From Leishmania martiniquensis (lineage: Eukaryota > Euglenozoa > Kinetoplastea > Trypanosomatida > Trypanosomatidae): a stretch of 64,000 bases of DNA. Within the stretch, counting starts at the first letter, position 1, and each line of letters begins with the position of its first letter. Of this stretch, positions 57,031 to 64,000 are shown in pieces. Location of the stretch: NCBI RefSeq assembly GCF_017916325.1, contig NC_090152.1, positions 442,001-506,000 of the forward strand, given 5' to 3'. Made by a program: the position numbers and the translations under genes. The notes beneath the pieces are model-generated. The model did not search any database, was not told the origin of the DNA, and saw only the letters and a program-made list of their open reading frames with translations.

Positions 57031-59700
57031 GCGAGCGAGTGAGGCGTGCGACCGCGGCGGTGGCGCATCAGTCGAAGCTCTGTGTCATGCCTTCACGAAC
57101 CGATGCACACCTGGTGAAGCGCCTTGATCAAGGCGGTGCTACCCTCTTCCTTCCCGCTTCCATGCGCGGTTCCGGCCGTGCGAGTGCGGTTGCACGAGTA
57201 CGTTGGTGTGCATGCTCTTGGGAGCTGAGTGCAGTTGCGAGCGCCTTCGTTTTATTATACCTTTTTCTCCCTGCTCATCAACAGAGAGGTGTGCGGGACC
57301 ACCATAGTCATGCCTGTACATGTATATATATATATATGCATTCATCCCCCTCGAGCTGGTCTCTTCATCGTCTAGCCTATTCTCTCCCCCCTCTCCTTCA
57401 CATTAAAGTGGGCGCGCCATTTTGTCTTTCTGCGTGCCCTCTCCCCCATCATCATCATCCTATGACCGCTTTTCTTTTCTGTCCCTCCGTGTATTCTGAG
57501 CAATGACGCTCTCATGTGCGTATACGTGTCTGCAGTAGTGATGATGTACGCGTCCGTCTTGCGGCGCCTTGGTTGTGTGCTCCTCTTTCTTTGCTCTCAC
57601 CGCCTTTTTTTTTGGCAGCTTCCCTTTGCTGTTGGGCCGGTGTGGGCATGCACCGGTCCTCTCGGTGGGCCTCACAGTTCTTGGTGGGCACGTGCACCCC
57701 CCTCCTCGCCTTACAGTGGAAGTTTCCTGTGCATCCCCCACCTCATCTCCCGCAACAGAGAAGCGGGCGCAGAAGTGCCCTCATATACAGCCAGAAGAGC
57801 AGCTGTATTGCTTGGGCGTGTATCCATGGAGCCGATGCCCATGCGCGCGCCTGTATGCCTGCCTGGGCGTGGGTGGCTATGCGCGTTCCTCGTCTCTCCC
57901 CCTCCGCCACTTTTTGTTTCCGCTGATTTTGGTATGGGAGCGACACTCGCACATACGCACCGCGGCACAATGTGTGAGGCCGTGCGTGTCCATACTACCT
58001 GTGGCAGGCTCTCTCGCCCCCCTGCCTCCACGCTCTCGCATGTGTCTTCCTCTTCGGAGCCCCCCCCTTTCTCCCTCTTTGCTGGTACTTATTTAGGAGA
58101 AGCTTCGCCTGCCGTCCATACCACCTCTTGTACTGACCAATTCATCGTTCTCTTACCCTTCCCCCTCCTGCGCTGCGCTGCACCCCCATTGGCGCCACCA
58201 CCACAGACGCAGTGCCCATGCTCATGTGCGCTCAGGACATACTCACTCCCATTACCTCCTCCTATTCCTCCCCTCTCCCCGCACTATTGATGCCGGTGCG
58301 TCGCCATGGACACCGCGGCGGAGGTCATCTCTTCAACCGTCGTTCCTCCTTCCCCCCTCCCCGCCCTCCCTCAATACGTTCTCATCGTGCGCCCGGCGTG
58401 TACTTCGCGTGTGTTGAATTACTTTTTTTTTCTCGCTCTCTCATGTCGCTCCCCGCCTTTCCGCTATGTGTTCGCCAGCCCCCTCTTCTCTCCTCTTTTT
58501 TTCCTTTTCTCTATTCAGCGTGTATGTGTTGGCGTGCGCGTGCGCGTGGACGGAAGTGAATATGTGTCTCGCCCTCCCTCTCACGAAGCGACGGATAGAC
58601 ACACATACACGGCACTGACCTGTGCACGAGCTGCTTTGGCGTTTTCTTTCGCACTCGCAGATGTTTTTTTCCTTTTTTGCTTATTAATTTATTTGGTACG
58701 GTAGCGGCTGTGGGCGTTCTCTTCAGTGCTTCGCTAATGCGCCAATGCTTCTCTTCTATCTCCTCTTTCTGTGTACGCATGTGCGCTTCCACGTGAGTTT
58801 GTATGGCGCTCCCCTTCCCCTCCCCCCTTCCTGTGCGCGTACGCACTTCCTTTGCCGATGTAGAGAACCGTTGTAGTCCTTTTTTTCTGACAAGGGAAGG
58901 CGTCCGTCCCTCTCTTCTGCCGATTCGTTGGTGCATATGTGCATTGGGTACATGTAGATGTGCGTGTGTCTCTCTGTCTGTGTGTGTAAGTGTGTGCAGT
59001 TGCTGTAGCGCGGTGGGCCTGTCAACTCAGAGGGCACCCGAGGGTGCATGCGTAGCCACCGCATAAGAAAATCCAGGCTGAGACCCTCCCTTTCTTATCC
59101 TCCTGTTAGTCCCGCTGAACACATCTCCTGCGCCTCGAGCACTTCCTCCGCATGCGGCGCAGTGAGTGCGGCGAGGTCTGACGTGCTCCTCCGGTCTCTT
59201 CTGCTGATGGCGCGATAGGCTAAGGTTAAAGGCCGACTCTCGAGTCGCCGAGCCGACTTACTTCCGCATAGTTATCTCCTGCAGAAGGCAGTGGAGGCAC
59301 ATGCCCACTCTGAAGGGGAGAGGGGCCGACCGCGCTGGAGAGTCTGTCCGCGCGGTCACGGCACGGGAACACGAGGCGGCAAGGCTGCGCATAGCTCTCC
59401 GACTCTCTCTCCGCATCCGAGGAAACAGAAGGTTTCCACCCCCACCTCTTTTCTGTCGCCCTCCCCCTGGCCCTCGCCTTTATGGCTCACAGTGCGTTGA
59501 CCCTTCACCCCGCTCTCCTCCCGCCTCACTCTCCTCCTCTGCTCTTTCGCCGTTCCACTGGGACAAGTGGCTCCTCCCTCCATCCCCCTGCTCTGATATT
59601 TGCCGCGTATGGTGCCTTCTGCGATGCCCATGCGTCACCACATACACATCCTCGCTCACCGTCGCCACATTTCAATTTTTCTCCCCCCTCCCCCTCTCCC
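57031..59700 (+). other. Intergenic/UTR stretch (~2.7 kb)
   Basis: Mostly C/T-rich DNA between the kinesin-like gene and hydrolase 2. It holds a TA tract (57317-57340) and T-rich patches near 57606, 58423, 58495 and 58665-58690. The 258-codon ORF at 57514 and the overlapping ORFs around it have no recognisable motif. Confidence 0.55.
57317..57340. repeat. TA microsatellite
   Basis: About nine TA units, about 290 nt after the kinesin-like stop codon, probably in its 3' UTR. Confidence 0.85.
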
Positions 59701-59725
59701 CTCAACCAACACTTATCCAACACAG
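59671..59725 (+). promoter_or_regulatory. Trans-splice acceptor for hydrolase 2
   Basis: A pyrimidine run (tttttctcccccctccccct and on) is followed by acacttatccaacacag, with the AG at 59724-59725. ATG 59745 follows 19 nt later. Confidence 0.65.
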
Positions 59726-59744
59726 GGTTCATTAATACTGTTTC

Positions 59745-61037
59745 ATGACTCACCGATCCGCTTCGTTACCCTCCTACCCAGCGCAGCGGGCCGTCGCTCT
59801 GCGCCCAAGGGACCAGTTTGCCGAAGTTGGCCGCTGCCGCAGCACGGGGCGCGCGATTCGGCTCTGCTACAACACCTTTGGCGAGGCAAAGCAGCCTAGC
59901 GTACTACTTGTCATGGGCCTCGCCTCCCCAGGACTCTTTTGGGATGATCGCTTGTGCACAGCGCTCGCGCGATCTGGCCCGTACCACGTCATTCGATTTG
60001 ACAACCGCGACGTTGGTTGCAGCACCCACCTCGACGACTGCGGGAGTGGCGAGGGCGCGACACAGACGGGGCCAAGCAGCTATCTGCGCTACGCATACGC
60101 GGTGATGCGCCCAGGTACGCGGGCCATCCCTGAGGTCTACACCCTTGATGACATGGCAGCCGACGCGTTTGGTCTGCTCGATGCTCTGCGCATTCGCTTC
60201 GCCCACCTCGTCGGCTTTTCCATGGGCGGCATGATTGTGCAGTGCATGGCGCTGACGCACCCGGAGCGCGTCCTCTCGCTCTCACTTATATCAACCCACT
60301 CAAGCTCTCGACGAGCGCAGTGGCCGGCGGCCCGTGACATGATGGGCTGCATCTCCCTCATGCCCAAGTCAACTTCGGCGAAGTACGCGGCCCGTATCGC
60401 GCAGGCCATGAGCCCAGAGGAGCGGCAGCGGTTGTGCGCTGAGAGGGATGCGGAGAGGGTGGACGTCTACGCATCCAGTTTCGCGAAGCTGCTTGAGAAA
60501 GTTGCGGGCGACCAGAGCAAATACCCCTTCGACCGCGCTGCAGCGAAAAGACAGATGGTGCGCATTTTTAAGCGCAGTCTCTACGTGAATGGCGGCCCAC
60601 GACAGTTTCTCGCGCTCCTGAATGCGCCGAGCCGCGACGACGCGCTGCGGCAGCGCATCACGAGCGTGCCGATATTGCATGGCCAACCAGAAGGCGGCGG
60701 TGGCCAACGCCCGGAGACGACGACCTCTGCCGCCGTGAAACGATGTTACGTGCCCACCGTTATCATCCAGGGTGACAGCGACCCGCTCGTGCCTCCCTCC
60801 AACGCACGCCACCTCGCCTCGGTCCTACCTGGCAGTCGTCTGTACGTGGTGGAAGGCATGGGCCACGCCTTAGTTCCCTCCCTGAGAGAGACATACGTCC
60901 GCATCATTGGCGATAACGTGCGTGCGGGCGAAGCAGTGGCATTGTCACCAGAGCGAAGGTCTCGACTACCGACTGGTGCAGCTGAGGCAGCTGGCTCGTC
61001 TGTGAAGCAGCGAGTACCGGCCGCCTCCCGGCTGTAG
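59745..61037 (+). CDS. Alpha/beta hydrolase fold protein (paralogue 2)
   Basis: 430 residues from ATG 59745, close behind a strong acceptor. It has the same build as hydrolase 1: VGRCRSTGRAIRLCY, a VLLVMGLASPG strand-loop, FDNRDVGCSTHLDD, the elbow GFSMG (Ser159), the acid in GDSDPLVPP (Asp346) and MGHALVP (His374). All catalytic residues are present, so it should be an active esterase, lipase or similar enzyme; the substrate is unknown. It differs from paralogues 1 and 3 by an insert after STHLDD and a cap region of about 100 extra residues (~200-310), so it is the most diverged of the three. The C-terminal ~35 residues are Ala/Arg-rich and probably disordered. Confidence 0.85.
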   Translation: MTHRSASLPSYPAQRAVALRPRDQFAEVGRCRSTGRAIRLCYNTFGEAKQPSVLLVMGLASPGLFWDDRLCTALARSGPYHVIRFDNRDVGCSTHLDDCGSGEGATQTGPSSYLRYAYAVMRPGTRAIPEVYTLDDMAADAFGLLDALRIRFAHLVGFSMGGMIVQCMALTHPERVLSLSLISTHSSSRRAQWPAARDMMGCISLMPKSTSAKYAARIAQAMSPEERQRLCAERDAERVDVYASSFAKLLEKVAGDQSKYPFDRAAAKRQMVRIFKRSLYVNGGPRQFLALLNAPSRDDALRQRITSVPILHGQPEGGGGQRPETTTSAAVKRCYVPTVIIQGDSDPLVPPSNARHLASVLPGSRLYVVEGMGHALVPSLRETYVRIIGDNVRAGEAVALSPERRSRLPTGAAEAAGSSVKQRVPAASRL

Positions 61038-61710
61038 CGCGAGGACGGCAAGGCAGTGAGTAAAGCAGCTGTCGCGCATATAATTAATGGCGCACCTCTC
61101 TCTCTTTCTTGCCGGAAACTAGCACGCTCCTTCGCTGGGCTCTATGATGACCGTCTTCCCTACTTGTCAAGTGGAACATACACGTCGAACGCGTACACCT
61201 GACCCCGCGTACACCTACGCAGAGGGAAATGCCCCTCGATCACCCCCTCGTCGTTGCTGTGCCCCCTCTCCCTCTCCCTCTCTGTCATCCACGCTTGCGT
61301 GCACCTCATTCCCAGCGATAGGGGGGGGGCGTGCTCGAGGCAGAGGATGATAAGGGCTGAGGGAGAACGCGGAAGCAGCTTGGCTGCCGGCGGCCATACA
61401 CGGGTCTACCCCACTATGCTACATTGGCTCATCTATTCCCTCCAACCTCGCTAACTCGCACCCCCTCTCATTCGCCTCCCTCCCCTCGTGCACGATGGCG
61501 GCGCAGCCGCTCTGTCGTTTCCATCGCTTGCGTTTCCTGGGGCATCGGGCGGCAGCCTCCTGCGCGCAAGCGATTGTCTCGACCCGAATTCTTCTTCGCT
61601 CTTACGTGCCCATCCTTATGCGTCTCTTACGGTCACCCTGACGTCTGGCGGCAGCCTGGCATCGACTCCGGCGACTCGAGCGCGCATCCTTTCATAGGAT
61701 GTGACTCAGT
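61038..61710 (+). other. Intergenic/UTR stretch
   Basis: 3' flank of hydrolase 2. It has a short TATAATTAATGG patch near 61079, then C/T-rich DNA. Weak gene-like fragments begin near 61600 and may belong to the broken gene that follows. Confidence 0.45.
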
Positions 61711-62207
61711 GAGCCGGCGGAGCCTCCAAAGGTGCTGCGAGAGGTGGAGGAGGGGCTGGAGCCTCTGCAACACGAGAGGGTTCGTGGGCGGTGGTGAGGC
61801 ACTGCTGCGCGTCGAACGGGCCCGTTTCCAGCAACTGAAGCCCTTTTTGAGTGGCCAGGTGCCGAGGCTTCTCTCCCGGGACGTGATTCTGTCGAAGGGC
61901 GTCAGCGGCTTGCTTACGTTAGTAGTAGCCAGACGGCGTCGGTGGTGCCACAGGGGCTGAGTGGCATGACAGACACCTATTGCCGGTCGGAACCCGGAGA
62001 CTGGGAAGGCGCTGACGGTCGAGCGTGCGCGTGACGAGGCGCTTTCGTCAGTGGAAGATCTCCCGCTGCACAGTCTGGTGCTCAGCGAAGGCCAGGGGGC
62101 CGGCAGCTCCCGAGTCGGCTCACCTCATCCTTGCGACGCCGCAAGGACTTGCTTTTCAGCTTCGCGATGCGGATATGCTGCAGTGGATGCATCTCCTCTT
62201 TGACTGA
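61711..62207 (+). pseudogene. Frame-broken remnant, possibly of a PH-domain protein
   Basis: Gene-like peptide pieces succeed one another in changing frames. From 61711: EPPKVLREVEEGLEPLQHER, closed by TGA at 61795. In the next frame (about 61780-61960): GGEALLRVERARFQQLKPFL and a following SRDVILSKGVSG. Then, in one frame from about 61989, NPETGKALTVERARDEALSS and LPLHSLVLSEGQGA. After another shift, SAHLILATPQGLAFQLRDAD and LQWMHLLFD end at TGA 62205-62207. The order (basic strand, 'VILSKG', 'LPLHSLVLSEG', 'LILATPQGLAFQLRDAD..QWMHLL') is what a PH domain with its final helix looks like. At least three frame changes separate the pieces, so no full protein can be made. The call is by eye; sequencing error is the other explanation. 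Confidence 0.42.
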
Positions 62208-63470
62208 CGTGCAGCGTCGCTGCTGCCGCATCACCCCCGCCGGATCTAGCGGCTAATCCCACGACGCCCCTTGAACGCTGTGTGGCAGGGCCGAGTAGGG
62301 CGGTGCGGTGCTGGCCGGAGAGGGTTTCGACTCGCGCGGCGTGTTGGATGTCGAAGGATTGGATACGATGGACTCAGGCGCTCCTTTGGTGAATTGGAAG
62401 AGCCATGTAGTGGCTTTGGCGGGCCCTCTCGGAGGTGGGGGGAGCCTGCCGGGAGGTGTGCCATATTAGCAACGAGGAGGCCTTCCGCGACCTCGCGTGC
62501 TAAGGGACAGGCAGTCCGGGACCATGCCAAGTAGGAGCTCTCCATTCCAAGTGGGTAGCGGCGATGTGTGGCTGGGCCGCCAAGGAGTGTGCGAGGATGG
62601 AGGTGGATGGTTCCGCACAAGGGTACAGCGCCTTGGGTCTCCCTTCCGAACTGTTTTACCGGTGTAGAGGTATCGCAAGAGTCGATCTACGCCAGCTCTT
62701 CTTTCACATCGCATGCGTTGTGGGAGGGACATGCACGTGCCGCACGTTATGAAGCCTTGTGAGTTCACTCTCAAGGAAGGAACTGGCCCTGGCCGATCCA
62801 CTGCAGCATCCCATGCCCGCCAGTCCCCCTCCAGTCCTCCCTCCCCTCCTCCCCTCTGCTCGAGGCAAGCGCGCTGCTTCATCATGGATCTTCGATCTCT
62901 GCTACCCCTTCGCATGGATGCAAAGCTTCGCATCTCTACAGTTCGTCCACGCGCACCTACACAGGCAGCTGCAGGTGCAAGTATGAGTCTTCGCAAGCTG
63001 ACTCGCACGTCCCCTCCCCTCAATGTCCACCCCTCACTCACCGCTGGCACCCACCCACAGACTCACCCGCGCACACATGTACACATACACACACACACAC
63101 ATACACGCAGATGAATGGATGGATGGACGAAGACATGCATGCGCACGTGTGTGCGAGGAAGGCCCCTCTCATCCTTGACGTGGGACTCGAGTGCTTTCAC
63201 CCCTTCTCTCTCTATCTTCCCCCCTCTTCACTTTCTTCCGTGTCGGATGGCCCCGCGCTCGAGTAGGCGAACGTTTCCACAGACAAAAGCGCCCGCGCAC
63301 GCCTCACTCGATCTATTCCGCCCTCCTCCCCTCCATCACCCCACGCCCACGCATACAAAACGCCAACCGCAAGGCTCAACAAGGACAAGTGTGTACCCTT
63401 CTGTGGAGCGCACCGAACTCCCGACCACCTCCTCCTACCCCCTCCCTTGACCACATCGCATCATCGGCAC
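62208..63470 (+). other. Intergenic/UTR stretch
   Basis: A GC-rich, purine-biased part (62208-62560) precedes C/T-rich DNA with a CA microsatellite (63071-63108). No intact gene is seen. The region before the third hydrolase contains several pyrimidine tracts, the last near 63425-63450. Confidence 0.5.
63071..63108. repeat. CA microsatellite
   Basis: Interrupted CA units (gcacacatgtacacatacac, then about eight CA units) upstream of hydrolase 3. Confidence 0.85.
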
Positions 63471-63479
63471 TGCAAGCGC

Positions 63480-64000
63480 ATGGTGGAGAGCAACGGAGCG
63501 GGGTCTCCCATGGAGACGCCCTCGACCGCACAGCCTCCGCCAGCAAAGAAGCCGAAACCTACCAGGCCGGAGGACATGGACCTTCCACCAACCGTCCTTG
63601 ACGAGCTTTGCCGCATCTACCCGCGCCCGCCAGATGATGCTCTGGTGGAGGTCGGGCGCTGCGCCAGCACTGGCAAGGACATTACCCTCTGCTACAGCGC
63701 CTTCGGCAAGCCATCGGACCCCTGCATTCTTCTCATCATGGGCATGAATGCGTCGTCGCTTATGTGGGACAGCCGGTTTTGCTACTACCTGGCCGAGGCC
63801 GGCTTCTACGTGATTCGCTACGACAACCGCGACGTTGGCCTCTCCACGCACCTCGACGAATATCCGTCGCCGTGCATTCTTCGACTGGCGCTGCCTGCCT
63901 GGGCGTCCATTGGTGAGAGCCCTGTAGCATACACGCTGGAGGACATGGCCGAGGACGCCGCCGGCCTGCTCAAAGCACTGAAGATCAGCCAAGCGCACGT
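63480..64000 (+). CDS. Alpha/beta hydrolase fold protein (paralogue 3), cut by window end
   Basis: ATG 63480 opens a frame that runs to the last base without a stop; 173 codons are visible. The first ~45 residues are Pro/Lys-rich (PPPAKKPKPTRPED). Then comes the shared start motif VGRCASTGKDITLCY, ILLIMGMNASSLMWDSRF, YDNRDVGLSTHLDEYPSP, LPAWASIGESPVAYTLEDMA and GLLKALKISQAH. The nucleophile elbow expected next lies beyond the window. It is closer to paralogue 1 than to 2: both share the LPxWASIGE and YTLxDMAxDAxGLLxAL stretches without inserts. A possible acceptor AG lies at 63475-63476, unusually close to the ATG, so the true leader may be longer. Catalytic completeness cannot be judged here. 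Confidence 0.82.
   Translation, partial: MVESNGAGSPMETPSTAQPPPAKKPKPTRPEDMDLPPTVLDELCRIYPRPPDDALVEVGRCASTGKDITLCYSAFGKPSDPCILLIMGMNASSLMWDSRFCYYLAEAGFYVIRYDNRDVGLSTHLDEYPSPCILRLALPAWASIGESPVAYTLEDMAEDAAGLLKALKISQAH

Noticed and set aside
57514..58290. 258-codon plus-strand ORF
   Set aside because: Cys/Leu/Pro/Ser-rich as expected from C/T-rich DNA; three overlapping frames are equally open; no conserved motif.
1..64000. tRNA, rRNA, snRNA and spliced-leader genes
   Set aside because: I looked for A/B-box spacing, cloverleaf arms and known conserved cores and found none I could defend by eye.

Overview
The window reads as a piece of a Leishmania-like trypanosomatid chromosome (Leishmaniinae). 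It is GC-rich, every gene I can support lies on the plus strand, and no intron is needed. Long CA/TA/GA dinucleotide tracts fill the intergenic DNA, and most genes are preceded by a polypyrimidine tract and an AG that looks like a spliced-leader trans-splice acceptor. This is the layout of a polycistronic unit; I see no strand switch, tRNA, rRNA or snRNA gene. The exact species cannot be settled by reading.

Left part (1-22 kb): the 3' end of a PCIF1-type adenine methyltransferase (candidate cap-adenosine N6 methylation enzyme); a 3 kb gene-free stretch; a large disordered protein with a degenerate cyclic-nucleotide phosphodiesterase domain; a long disordered protein with a split BTB/POZ domain; a clear NAA35/MAK10 subunit of the NatC N-terminal acetyltransferase; and one short possible membrane or mitochondrial protein.

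Centre (22.5-43.5 kb): a single open frame of about 7,000 codons. It has TOR-type HEAT repeats, a FAT-like region, a kinase region that lacks the catalytic and metal-binding signatures, and a TOR-like FATC tail ending W-x-P-x-W. I read it as a giant TOR-like pseudokinase.

Right part (44-64 kb): an amidase-signature protein without its catalytic residues; three related alpha/beta hydrolases (47.95, 59.7 and 63.5 kb, the last cut by the window end); between the first and second of these, a type II membrane GT60-like GlcNAc transferase and a kinesin-like protein without a P-loop; and, just before the third, a frame-broken remnant that may have carried a PH domain. A 63-codon ORF sits right behind a splice acceptor at 53.4 kb.

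Two themes stand out. Four unrelated enzyme or motor folds (phosphodiesterase, PI3K-like kinase, amidase, kinesin) each appear with key active-site residues missing in 64 kb, and most of the large proteins are inflated by low-complexity sequence. All family calls are motif readings made without database searches.
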